Origin: Phenylobacterium sp. | GTDB taxonomy: Bacteria; Pseudomonadota; Alphaproteobacteria; Caulobacterales; Caulobacteraceae | Direction of reading: 5' to 3' | Assembly: GCF_019636135.1 (NCBI RefSeq) | Contig: NZ_JAHBYD010000004.1 | Coordinates: 124,001 to 188,000 of the forward strand | DNA: 64,000 bases | In this document: one piece after another, positions 26,011-34,102 of the stretch | Position numbering within the stretch: position 1 is the first letter of the stretch | Layout of the letters: every line of letters begins with the position of its first letter | Notes under the pieces: generated by a model | The model's input: only the letters and a program-made list of their open reading frames with translations | Databases searched by the model: none | What the model was told of the DNA's origin: nothing | Translations under genes and position numbers: made by a program

Positions 26011-27380
26011 AGCTCGACCTGACGCCCACCCGCACCAGCTACGTCGCCCCGGTCTTCGGGGGCGACGACAAGGGGCCGCTGCCGCCCGAGCTCCAGCACC
26101 GCCTGAGGCGGCCGATGCTGGTCGGCGCCGGGGTCATCGGCGCGTTCGTCGTGGGCCTGGGCCTGTGGGCCTCGGTGAGCAGCCTGTCCACCGGCATCAC
26201 CGCGACGGCCGAGGTGCGCGCCGACGCCCAGCGCAAGACGCTGCGGCCGCGCGAGGCGGGGATCGTGAAGCAGATCCTGGCGCACGAGGGCCAGTTCGTC
26301 CGCGCCGGCCAGCCGCTGCTGCTGTTCAACGACGTCGAGGCCCGGGCGGGCGTCGACGTGATGCAGAACCAGTACGACACCCTGGTCGCGCAGAACGCCC
26401 GCTTCTCGGCCGAGGCCCTCGGCAAGTCCCAGCTCGAACTGCCGGCCGAGCTGATGTCGCGGATGACCGACCCGCGGGTCGCGACGCTGATTCGCGACCA
26501 GCAGTTCCTGTTCACCAGCCGCCAGCAACTGTTCCAGAGCCAGTCGTCGGTGCTGGCCCAGCGGATCGAGCAGCAGCAGAGCCAGATCGAGGGCATCCAG
26601 GCGCAGCTCGACTCCAACAACGAGCAGCAGCGGCTGACCGAGGAGGAGCTCGCCGGCTACCGCAAGCTGAACGAGCAGGGCTTCGCGCCGAAGACGCTGA
26701 TCCTGCGCTACGAGCGCACCCTGGCCGAGCTCGCCGGCCGCAAGGGCCAGCTCATTTCCGAGATCGCCCGCATCAAGCAGCAGATGGGCGAGACGCGCAT
26801 GCAGCTCGCCTCGCTGCGCGACGAGCGCGAGAGCCAGTCGGCCGAGGGCCTGCGCGACAGCCAGGCGAAGCTCTCCGACGTGATCCCGCGGCTGACCACG
26901 GCGCGTCAGTCCCTCGCCAACACCGTCGTGCGCGCGCCGGTGGACGGCTATATCTTCAACCTCACCCAGTTCACCGTCGGCGGCGTCGTCGGCGGCGGCG
27001 AGGTGATGATGGACGTCGTGCCGTCGGGCGTGCCGCTCACGGTCACGGCGATGATCAAGCCGGAAGACGTGGACGAGGTCCATGTGGGCATGGACGCCAG
27101 GGTGAAGCTGACCGGGCTGAACCAGCGGTTCAACGATTCGCTGGACGCCAAGGTCTCGGTGGTCTCGGCCGACCGGATCACCAACGAGAAAAACGGGCAG
27201 GCCTTCTATCGCGTCGACCTGAAGCTCGCGCCGACCGAGCTCAAGAAGCTGAAGAAGGGCGTCCAGCTCACGCCCGGCATGCCCGCCATGGCCCTCATCG
27301 TGACGGGCAAGCGGTCGGTCATGGGCTTCATCGTTTCGCCGATCGTCGACACGCTGGAAGACGCCTTCCGCGAGGAGTAG
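26007..27380 (+). CDS. HlyD-family periplasmic adaptor (PrtE/RsaE type)
   Basis: A 457-residue membrane-fusion protein. A cytoplasmic N terminus, one helix at about 37-58 (MLVGAGVIGAFVVGLGLWAS), a first lipoyl half (REAGIVKQILAHEGQFVRAG), a long coiled-coil hairpin (about 105-300, with many Gln/Glu/Leu heptads), the second lipoyl half (VRAPVDGYIFNLTQFTVGGV) and a beta-barrel domain ending MALIVTGKRS with a short C-terminal tail. It bridges the inner-membrane ATPase to an outer-membrane TolC-like pore. The ATG overlaps the ATPase stop. The 214-base gap after it separates it from the RTX gene, which probably has its own promoter. Confidence 0.93.
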   Translation: MKLDLTPTRTSYVAPVFGGDDKGPLPPELQHRLRRPMLVGAGVIGAFVVGLGLWASVSSLSTGITATAEVRADAQRKTLRPREAGIVKQILAHEGQFVRAGQPLLLFNDVEARAGVDVMQNQYDTLVAQNARFSAEALGKSQLELPAELMSRMTDPRVATLIRDQQFLFTSRQQLFQSQSSVLAQRIEQQQSQIEGIQAQLDSNNEQQRLTEEELAGYRKLNEQGFAPKTLILRYERTLAELAGRKGQLISEIARIKQQMGETRMQLASLRDERESQSAEGLRDSQAKLSDVIPRLTTARQSLANTVVRAPVDGYIFNLTQFTVGGVVGGGEVMMDVVPSGVPLTVTAMIKPEDVDEVHVGMDARVKLTGLNQRFNDSLDAKVSVVSADRITNEKNGQAFYRVDLKLAPTELKKLKKGVQLTPGMPAMALIVTGKRSVMGFIVSPIVDTLEDAFREE

Positions 27381-27440
27381 GGGCGTCGGCGCCACACTCG
27401 AAACACCCAGGGATTCCCGAGGCTTTTTCAGGTTGCGTAT

Positions 27441-27446
27441 TTGACA
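27441..27446 (+). promoter_or_regulatory. Candidate -35 element upstream of the RTX gene
   Basis: TTGACA is the only good -35 match in the 214-base gap between the adaptor and the RTX gene, lying 149 bases before the start codon. No convincing -10 element sits at the normal distance, so the site is tentative. If real, the transcript would have a leader of well over 100 bases ending in GGAGAG ahead of the ATG. Confidence 0.25.
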
Positions 27447-27594
27447 GGCTTCCGATACGTCTCCCCTTGGGCTCGTCTAACCTGACGCCGCAGCCGCATG
27501 CTATGGCGCTGGGATATTGGACCGCTGGGACTGCTCCATCGGGGATGGGGGTCAAGCGTGCCAGGGGTCCGTGTGACACAGACTGGAGAGACTA

Positions 27595-29409
27595 ATGGCG
27601 ACTTATTTCTTTGAGACGATCACCGACGCGCAGGCCTTGGCCTACGACAAGAACAACGACGATCTGGTGTTCGGCCAGACGGGCGAGCGCGCGAACACCA
27701 CGACCGTTCGCTACAACGCGGCGACCGCGACGACCGGCCCGTCCATCACGCTGATTTCCGGCCTGACGGGCAAGACCGTCACGTTCTCGGCCGCTTTCGC
27801 CGGCGAAACGCCGATCTTCCCCGACAGCTCGCGGCTGTACGTGGGCGACACCGACAACAACGCTGTCGCGGGCACTGCGGCCGGCGATGCGCTGTATGGC
27901 GGCGCGGGTGACGACACGCTCACCAGCGGTGACGGCGCCGACCTGGTTCAGGGCAACGCCGGCAACGACACCATCGATGCGGGCGCCGGCAACGACACGG
28001 TCTACGGCGGCCAGGGCGACGACACCATCGAGGTCGGCGCGGGCAACAACTTCGCCCAGGGCAACCTCGGCAACGACACCATCACCTCGGGCAACGGCGC
28101 CAACACGATGCTTGGCGGTCAGGGCAACGACTCGATCATCGGCGGCACGGGCGCCGACTTCCTCAACGGCAACCTCGGCAACGACACCATCAACAGCGGC
28201 AGCGGCAATGACGTCGTTCTGGGTGAAGGTGGCGACGACTCGATCGTGAACACCTCGACGGCGGCGCAGAGCGTCAGCCTCGACGGTGGCATCGGCAACG
28301 ACACCATCACCGTGACGGCGGCCGCGGCCTCCATCCTCGGCGGCGACGGCGACGACTCGATCGAGCAAAGCTCCGGCGCGCTGTCGGTCAGTTCGTTCAT
28401 CCAGGGCGGCGTCGGCAACGACACGATCACCTCGGCCAACGTCGGCCGGGACACGATCCTCGGCGGCCAGGGCAACGACTCGATCTCCGCCACGAGCACC
28501 CTCGGCGACCTGCTGAACGGCAACCTGGGGAACGATACGATCGCGGCCGGCGGTGGCAACGACACCATCCTCGGTGAAGCCGGCAACGACGTCATCAACG
28601 CCGGGGCTGGCGACGACACGGTCGACGGTGGAGCCGGCAACGACTCGATCATCGCCGGCGCCGGCAACGACAACATCCTGGGCGGCGACGGCAACGACAC
28701 GATCGAAGCCACGTCGGGCAACAACGTCATCGACGCGGGCGCCGGCAACGACGTCGTGACCGGCGGCGCCGGCAACGACTCGATCACCCTCGGCGACGGC
28801 GACGACTCCGCCAGCGGCGGGGACGGCAACGACGTCATCTCGGGCGGCAACGGCAACGACCTGATCGACGCCGGCGCCGGCAACGACGTCGTGACGGGCG
28901 GTGAAGGCAACGACACCCTCGTCGGCGGCGACGGCAACGACAACCTCGAAGGCGGTGGCGGCAACGACAACCTCAGCGGCGGCAACGGCGCCGACACGCT
29001 GAACGGCGGTGACGGCAACGACACGATCGCTGGCGGCGCGGACACGGACTTCCTCCGTGGCGGCAACGGCAACGACCTGTTCACCTTCGCCAACGGCGAC
29101 TCCGGCGTGACCGCCGGCTCGCTGGACCAGATCCTGGACTGGGAGTCGACCGACGCCATGCACTTCGGCGCACTCACTGCGGCGACGGACGGTGTCAACT
29201 ACATCGAGCTGTCGGCGACGAGCTACGACTCGGCGAAGCTCCTGGCGGACACCCAGATCGGCAACGGCAACGACTACGTCGTGGTCCAGGTCGGATCGGA
29301 CGTGGTGGTGTTCGTCGACACGGCCGGCAACAACGGTACTGCGGAAGACGCGGTGGTGCTGGTGGGCCGTACGCTGGCGGACATCTCCGCGGCCAACATC
29401 ATCGCCTAA
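27595..29409 (+). CDS. Secreted RTX calcium-binding protein, S-layer-like candidate
   Basis: A 604-residue acidic protein with no cysteine and very few lysines. An N-terminal domain (about 1-95, opening MATYFFETITDAQALAYDKN) is followed by about 400 residues of glycine/aspartate RTX nonapeptide repeats of the form GGxGNDxIx, many written as AGAGND or GNLGNDTI, which form a calcium-loaded beta roll outside the cell. A non-repeat C-terminal domain (about 500-604, from FTFANGDSG to LADISAANIIA) is where type I secretion signals lie. GGAGAG precedes the ATG, and a strong terminator follows. Position behind the PrtD/PrtE pair makes it their likely substrate. RsaA-like S-layer function is suggested by context; an adhesin or matrix protein is possible, and no protease motif is visible. 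Confidence 0.9.
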   Translation: MATYFFETITDAQALAYDKNNDDLVFGQTGERANTTTVRYNAATATTGPSITLISGLTGKTVTFSAAFAGETPIFPDSSRLYVGDTDNNAVAGTAAGDALYGGAGDDTLTSGDGADLVQGNAGNDTIDAGAGNDTVYGGQGDDTIEVGAGNNFAQGNLGNDTITSGNGANTMLGGQGNDSIIGGTGADFLNGNLGNDTINSGSGNDVVLGEGGDDSIVNTSTAAQSVSLDGGIGNDTITVTAAAASILGGDGDDSIEQSSGALSVSSFIQGGVGNDTITSANVGRDTILGGQGNDSISATSTLGDLLNGNLGNDTIAAGGGNDTILGEAGNDVINAGAGDDTVDGGAGNDSIIAGAGNDNILGGDGNDTIEATSGNNVIDAGAGNDVVTGGAGNDSITLGDGDDSASGGDGNDVISGGNGNDLIDAGAGNDVVTGGEGNDTLVGGDGNDNLEGGGGNDNLSGGNGADTLNGGDGNDTIAGGADTDFLRGGNGNDLFTFANGDSGVTAGSLDQILDWESTDAMHFGALTAATDGVNYIELSATSYDSAKLLADTQIGNGNDYVVVQVGSDVVVFVDTAGNNGTAEDAVVLVGRTLADISAANIIA

Positions 29410-29439
29410 GCTCGCTCGCGAGCCAGACGATCAAGGATC

Positions 29440-29468
29440 GGGCCGCCCTTCGGGGCGGCCCTTTTCTT
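29440..29468 (+). terminator. Rho-independent terminator of the RTX gene
   Basis: A perfect nine-base-pair stem, GGGCCGCCC/GGGCGGCCC (29440-29448 and 29453-29461), closes a TTCG tetraloop and is followed by TTTTCTTT. It starts 30 bases after the RTX stop. This is the clearest intrinsic terminator in the window, fitting a highly expressed gene. Confidence 0.9.
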
Positions 29469-29540
29469 TGGGCGCCCTTTTTCTTTGGGCAGAGGCCTTC
29501 CCCGGGTCCGGACTCAATAGAGTTAGCCCAGAATACAGTG

Positions 29541-29998
29541 TCATCCCGGCCGGAGGGCCGTATTCGGCCCGTAGAGCCGGGACCCAGGCAGGGCCATCGC
29601 ATATGGATGCGGGCGGCCGAAAGGCCGTCAGTCGAACCGCAGAGATCGCGGAGATACGCGGAGAAGCTCTCCCACGATTGTCATCCCGGTTTCGCCGCAG
29701 GCGAAGACCGGGACCCAACCGTCCGGTGCTCTGAGGTTGTTATCTGGCCCCGCTGGCCAGGGGCCGGCCCCCAACCATCGACGCACCGGAGGGTTGGGTC
29801 CCGGTCTTGGGCTACGCCCAAACCGGGATGACAAACGGGGAGAGCTTCTCTGCGCATCTCCGCGATCTCTGCGGTTCATGACTCGGGCGGACGAGCCGCC
29901 CACAAGCCATATGCGATGGCCCTGGGGACCCAGGGGCTTCAAGCTCTGAGTCCGGCGCCCCTGGGTCCCGGCTCTCCGCTACGCTGCGGCCGGGATCC
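29541..29998. repeat. Nested inverted-repeat array in a gene-free interval
   Basis: The 660-base interval 29410-30069 has no credible gene. Beyond the terminator it consists of three inverted-repeat layers inside one another. Outer arms: TCATCCCGGCCG to GCCGGGACCCAGG (29541-29588) and the mirror CCTGGGTCCCGGCTCT to CGGGATC (29959-29997). Middle arms: a perfect 16-base mirror GGGCCATCGCATATGG (29591-29606) and 29907-29922, each followed inwards by a small GC hairpin and an AACCGCAGAGATCGCGGAG motif. Inner arms: TGTCATCCCGGTTTCG (from 29679) and its mirror ending at 29833, plus mirrored GGGTCCCGGTC segments. This looks like palindromic elements inserted into one another. Most short open frames here are shadows. 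Confidence 0.85.
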
Positions 29999-30069
29999 AT
30001 ATTTCCGCCGTCTCGCCAGGACCGCCCGCGCTTTGCGCGTCCCGCCGGCCGGGCTATGAGCCGTCACCG

Positions 30070-31719
30070 ATGTCCAACGCCGCCATCTACCTCCACCCCA
30101 ACGCCTTCGACACGTCCGGGGAGGCGCTCCTCGGGCGGCACTCGGCCGGCGAGAGCTTCCTGCGCGGCTTCGTGCGCCACGCCGACGTCGACCGTTTCCA
30201 TTTCTGGAACGCCGCCGGCCGGCCGCAGGCGGAACTCGACGCCCTGGTGCAGCGCATCGAGGCGCCGGGGCGGCCGATCAACTGGATCGGCCAGACCGCC
30301 CGCGGCCGCCTCGCCGAGGCCGGCGCGCTCAACTATCCGTCGCCCGGCATCGACGCCGAGGCCTGGCGCCGCCGCGCGATCGGCCAGCAGCTCTACGCGC
30401 TGACCGGCATCACCCACACCACCGCCACCGGCCGCACCATGCGGATCATCGGCGACCTGCTCACCGCCCCGCTGCGGGACTACGACGCCCTCATCTGCAC
30501 CTCGTCCGCCGTCCGCGGCGCCGTCGAGACCCAGCTCCAGATGGTGCGCGAGCACCTGGCCGAGCTGCACGGGCCCCGCCGCAGCCCCGAATTGCAGCGC
30601 GTCACCATCCCGCTCGGCGTCAACTGCGGCGACTTCCAGACCTCGCCGGCCGACCGCAAGCGCTGGCGCGAACAACTCGGAATCCCCGACGACGCCATCG
30701 TCGTCCTCTACGTCGGCCGCTTCCAGGTGAAGGTGAAGATGAACCCGGCGCTGATGGCCATGGCCCTCGAGCGCGCGGCGCGGCGCACCAGCAAGGAGAT
30801 CTGGTGGGTCAACTCGGGCTGGATCGAGCCCGCCGGCACCGAGGCCGTCTACCACGGCGAGACCGCCAAGCTGTGCCCTTCGGTGCGCTATGTCCACGTC
30901 GACGGCCGCCCGGCCGACGTCCGCTTCTCGATCTGGTCGGTCGCCGACCTCTTCATCAGCTTCTCCGACAACATCCAGGAGACGTTCGGGCTCACGCCGG
31001 TCGAGGCGATGGCGGCCGGCCTGCCCTGCGTGGTCAGCGACTGGAACGGCTACAGGGACACCGTCCGCGACGGCCTGGACGGCGTCCGCATCCCGACCAC
31101 CGCGCCCCGCCCGAACTTCGGCGGCGATCTCGCCTATTACTTCGAGAACGCCTGGATCACCTACGACAACTACGTCGGCGCCACGGCCCAGTACGTCGCC
31201 GTCGACCTCCAGAAGGCCGAGGAGGCGCTGCTCCGGCTGTTCGAGGACGCGGACCTGCGCCGCACGCTGGGCGCCCAGGCCCAGCGCCAGGCGCGCGAGG
31301 TGTTCGACTGGGCGGCGATCATTCCGCAGTACCAGGCGCTCTGGGCCGAGCAGGACGCCCGACGCCGCGCTCACCCGCCTGCGCCGCCGCGCGTCAACCC
31401 CTATCGGCCCGACCCCTACACCCTCTTCGCCGGCTACCCCACGCGCCACCTGCAGCCGGGCGACGTCCTGGCGATCAATCCCGGCATGGACTGGCCCGCC
31501 GCCAAGGCCCGCCTGGACGCGCCGATGGCCGCGTACAGCCGCTTCAACCGGCCGACCCCGGCCGAGTGCGAGACGGTGATCGCCTTCCTGGCCGAACACG
31601 GGGCGGCCCCCGTCGCCCGCCTGCGGGAACTGATCCCCGAAGGGCGCCGCAATTTCCTGGAGCGCGGCCTGCTGTGGCTGGCCCGGCACGACGTGGTGAC
31701 GATCCACCCGGCCGCCTGA
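30070..31719 (+). CDS. Large GT4-type glycosyltransferase, paralogue of the 8911-10596 enzyme
   Basis: A 549-residue protein. The GT-B donor domain has VVLYVGRFQVKVKMNP and the E-x7-E motif in DNIQETFGLTPVEAMAAGLP (about 301-320), then SDWNGYRDTVRDGLDG. The C-terminal extension includes YVGATAQYVAVDL and ends in LLWLARHDVVTIHPAA, comparable to LAWLAKYGFVDWL in the 561-residue paralogue. The N-terminal 190 residues diverge more, suggesting different acceptors. It stands alone between two repeat-rich gaps, so it should have its own promoter in the inverted-repeat region or just after it. Donor unknown. Confidence 0.88.
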   Translation: MSNAAIYLHPNAFDTSGEALLGRHSAGESFLRGFVRHADVDRFHFWNAAGRPQAELDALVQRIEAPGRPINWIGQTARGRLAEAGALNYPSPGIDAEAWRRRAIGQQLYALTGITHTTATGRTMRIIGDLLTAPLRDYDALICTSSAVRGAVETQLQMVREHLAELHGPRRSPELQRVTIPLGVNCGDFQTSPADRKRWREQLGIPDDAIVVLYVGRFQVKVKMNPALMAMALERAARRTSKEIWWVNSGWIEPAGTEAVYHGETAKLCPSVRYVHVDGRPADVRFSIWSVADLFISFSDNIQETFGLTPVEAMAAGLPCVVSDWNGYRDTVRDGLDGVRIPTTAPRPNFGGDLAYYFENAWITYDNYVGATAQYVAVDLQKAEEALLRLFEDADLRRTLGAQAQRQAREVFDWAAIIPQYQALWAEQDARRRAHPPAPPRVNPYRPDPYTLFAGYPTRHLQPGDVLAINPGMDWPAAKARLDAPMAAYSRFNRPTPAECETVIAFLAEHGAAPVARLRELIPEGRRNFLERGLLWLARHDVVTIHPAA

Positions 31720-32081
31720 GGCCCGAAACGCGAAAGGCCGGACGGCCGATCTCGCGATCCGCCACCCGGCCAAAGCGACACAGCCATGGAGAGCTAGGCT
31801 GACGCCCGAAACCTAGCCGAAAGCTGCGCCACGGCAAAGGCGGTGGCGCATCACGAGTCGTTCAACGCCGTTGGCCCGAGCGCCAATCCACATTCCGCGA
31901 ACGCTTCCCTGTGCGAGCCTTCCAGCCTCGGGGGCGCGTCAGCGCCGCTTCGATTCAACCACGGACCACACGGACCACACCGACGCGGCTGCTGCGCCCC
32001 GGAATCCGTCCGTGTGGTTCGTGTGGTCCGTGGTTCCAAATGAAGGCGCCTGCGGCGCGCAGCCGGCTCAGCTCGCGTGTC
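31720..32081. other. Gene-free interval between GT4 and M23 genes
   Basis: A 362-base convergent gap. Its first half contains no gene or RNA that I can recognise, only short GC-rich stems. The second half holds a long inverted repeat (31957-32035), listed separately. Short open frames here have no homology I recognise and overlap the palindrome. Confidence 0.6.
31957..32035. repeat. Inverted repeat with ACCACGGACCACAC arms
   Basis: Two 24-base arms, 31957-31980 (starts AACCACGGACCACACGG) and 32012-32035 (ends GTGTGGTCCGTGGTT), are reverse complements at 23 of 24 positions, with a 31-base GC-rich loop. The structure is large enough to act as a bidirectional transcription barrier between the convergent GT4 and M23 genes. 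It resembles a dispersed intergenic palindrome rather than an insertion sequence. Confidence 0.85.
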
Positions 32082-33062
32082 CTACAGCGCCACCTCGACA
32101 CGGCGGCTGACGGCCACCTTGCCGGCGCGCCAGACGCGGTAGTCGCCCACGTAGCGCCCCTTGGGCCAGCCCGTGGCCGGCCGCCGCTTGCCGATGAGGT
32201 TGAAGTCCTCGGCGCGCCACCGGGCCAGCGGCGGGCGGCGCACCGTGGCCAGCGTGGTCCCGTCCGGCGCCTTCAGCGTCAGCTCCGCCTCGTCGCCCGG
32301 CAGCAGGCCGATGGCGCGGACGTAGAAGATCATCCACGGCGAGGCCGCGCCCGCGAAGGGCTCCACGGTCGCCAGCTCGACGTCGTCCTTGCTGGGCTGC
32401 ACGGCGGTGAAGCCCGCGTTCAGCACGACGCCCTGCCGGTAGGCCAGCTTCGCCGCCGCGCCGGGCGTCCACAGCGACGCCTGGCGCGCGTTGCAGGCCG
32501 AGGCCGCATCCGGTGCGAACGGGTCGACCACCCGGTCGCCGTGGCGCACGTCGAAGTGCAGGTGCGGGAAGTCGCTCATGCCGGTGACGCCGACCTTCCC
32601 CAGCGGCTGGCCCGCCGCCACCGCCTGGCCCGGCTTCACCGTCACGCTGCCGTTCGCCATGTGGCAGTAGGCGGTCAGCCAGCCGCCCCCGTGGTCGATC
32701 GACACCGCGTTGCCGCAACCGTTGGTCGGGCCGGTGGAATGGCCGGGCGGCTGGTCGGGCACGCCGTCGCGGATGTAGCGCACCCTGCCCGCGGCGGCGG
32801 CGAGCACGGTCACGCCCCGCCGCTGGGCCGCCATGTCGGGCAGGCGGATGTCGACGCCGGTGTGCCCGTCGTAGGTCTCGGGCCCGCAGCGGTAATCGCG
32901 CGTTCCGGGGCCGGGATCGCGGTCGACGTAGTGCTGGATCTCGCAGGTCCGGCCGGGCTCGCAGGCGATGGGCAGGACGAAGGTCGGGGCGCCGGGCGGC
33001 GCGGCGGCGCTCAGCCCGAGGGCCGAGAACGCCGCCAGGGCGGGGAGGGCGAGACGGTGCAT
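32082..33062 (-). CDS. Exported M23-family metallopeptidase
   Basis: A 326-residue protein with a signal peptide (MHRLALPALAAFSALGLSAA, cleavage near 20). The LytM/M23 fold has the zinc ligands H67 and D71 (HTGVD), H134 (AYCHMAN) and H167-x-H169 (HLHFD), so all catalytic positions are present. Cysteines at about 34, 40, 59 and 116 suggest disulfides. A C-terminal domain of about 130 residues (from ACNARQAS to RVEVAL) looks like a beta-sandwich. The probable role is periplasmic cleavage of peptidoglycan cross-links. It is flanked by palindromic repeats on both sides and has no obvious operon partner. Confidence 0.9.
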   Translation of the reverse strand: MHRLALPALAAFSALGLSAAAPPGAPTFVLPIACEPGRTCEIQHYVDRDPGPGTRDYRCGPETYDGHTGVDIRLPDMAAQRRGVTVLAAAAGRVRYIRDGVPDQPPGHSTGPTNGCGNAVSIDHGGGWLTAYCHMANGSVTVKPGQAVAAGQPLGKVGVTGMSDFPHLHFDVRHGDRVVDPFAPDAASACNARQASLWTPGAAAKLAYRQGVVLNAGFTAVQPSKDDVELATVEPFAGAASPWMIFYVRAIGLLPGDEAELTLKAPDGTTLATVRRPPLARWRAEDFNLIGKRRPATGWPKGRYVGDYRVWRAGKVAVSRRVEVAL

Positions 33063-33137
33063 CGGCCGAGCCTCCTTCGGCGCGGGGTCGAAACTGTGGC
33101 CGCCACGGCGGCTTGCTCAATACCGCTCAACTCAATG

Positions 33138-33264
33138 CCGCTCATCCCGGCGAACGCCGGGACCCAGATGGAATGGCTCTTGGGCGAAGGCCGCGGGCTC
33201 TGAGGTCCTCCAACCAACCTCTGCACCTTTGGATCTGGGTCCCGGCATTCGCCGGGATGAGCGG
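33138..33264. repeat. Inverted repeat of the CATCCCGGCGAACGCCGGGA family
   Basis: Two 32-base arms, 33138-33169 and 33233-33264, are almost perfect reverse complements. Each is itself a small palindrome of type CCCGGCgaacGCCGGG followed by ACCCAGAT. The same core motif (CATCCCGG ... CCGGGACCC) appears in the outer and inner layers of the 29.5-30.0 kb array. The element fills the gap between the M23 and sulfotransferase genes. Confidence 0.85.
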
Positions 33265-33272
33265 AAGTTGAG

Positions 33273-34028
33273 CTAGCCGAAACGTATCCCCGTCGACGCC
33301 GCCAGCCGCTCGGCGTCGGCGGCATAGACGTGGCGCAGGAAGGTGACGTCCGCCGCGTCCGGCGCGCCGGCCTCGGGCCCCACGTGGCTCTCCCGCGCCG
33401 CCGGCGTCGGCGCGCCGTCGAGGCCCAGGAAGCCGCGCACCTGCGCCAGCGCCGCGCCGTGGTCGGCCCGCAGCGCGTCCGACGCCAGCACCAGCACCTG
33501 GTCCCTCGCGAACAGCCCCAGCGCCCGCTCCATCTGCTCGCCGTAGAAGCCGCGCTCGACGTAGCTGAATTCGCGGTGATGGCCCCAGGGTTCGGCGTCC
33601 AGCAGCCGCCGGCGGCCCTCGCGCACGCACCAGCCGAACGGGTTCGTCTCGACGCCGCGCGCCGTTTCCATGCGCCAGTGCGACCAGGCCCGCTCGACGG
33701 GGTCGCGCAGCACCAGGATCAGCTTCATCGCCGGATTGTAGGCCGCGATCCGCTCCAGGCTCTTCGGCCAGTAGGCGTAGATCGGCGTCGCCTCGCCCGC
33801 CGGCCGGCCCGCGACCCCATCGGGGACCTGGGGGAAGCGGGCGTGGTAGCCGTCATAGTCGGGATGGCTCCAGTCCTGCCCCTCGTCGTCGAAGAAGTGC
33901 AGCTCCTTCTCGGACGGCAACGCGACGTCGCCGTAGTCGCCGAGGTAGTCGAAGAGGGCCGTCGTGCCGCCCTTCTGCACGCCGGCGACCAGGAAGTTCA
34001 CGAGCGGGGCGGGGCGCGGCGCGGCCAT
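33273..34028 (-). CDS. Sulfotransferase (heparan/NodH type)
   Basis: A 251-residue cytoplasmic enzyme. The phosphosulfate loop is VAGVQKGGTTALFDYL (14-29) and the 3'-phosphate-binding segment LVLRDPVERAWSHWRM (about 104-119), with ATPIYAYWP between. These match bacterial relatives of heparan-sulfate sulfotransferases that use PAPS to sulfate sugars. It is distinct from the longer sulfotransferase at 16258-17331 and lacks the coiled coil. It diverges from the CDP-sugar operon with 74 bases between starts, so a shared regulatory region is likely, and the acceptor may be the sugar made there. Confidence 0.87.
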   Translation of the reverse strand: MAAPRPAPLVNFLVAGVQKGGTTALFDYLGDYGDVALPSEKELHFFDDEGQDWSHPDYDGYHARFPQVPDGVAGRPAGEATPIYAYWPKSLERIAAYNPAMKLILVLRDPVERAWSHWRMETARGVETNPFGWCVREGRRRLLDAEPWGHHREFSYVERGFYGEQMERALGLFARDQVLVLASDALRADHGAALAQVRGFLGLDGAPTPAARESHVGPEAGAPDAADVTFLRHVYAADAERLAASTGIRFG

Positions 34029-34102
34029 CGCTTCCCATCCCGCGCGGCGGCCTTCGGGGCAAGAGGCTTTGGCCGGCGCGCGGCGTCCGTTAAGAGGGCC
34101 GC

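Noticed and set aside
27890..29080. Regular DNA repeats that could be mistaken for a CRISPR array or tandem satellite
   Set aside because: The periodicity is 27 bases and codes in frame for RTX nonapeptides inside one continuous gene. There are no spacers and no cas genes.
29541..29998. Possible CRISPR, attachment site or small insertion sequence
   Set aside because: The arms are inverted, not direct; there is no transposase frame, no integrase and no target-site duplication I can see. Nested palindromic repeats explain it better.
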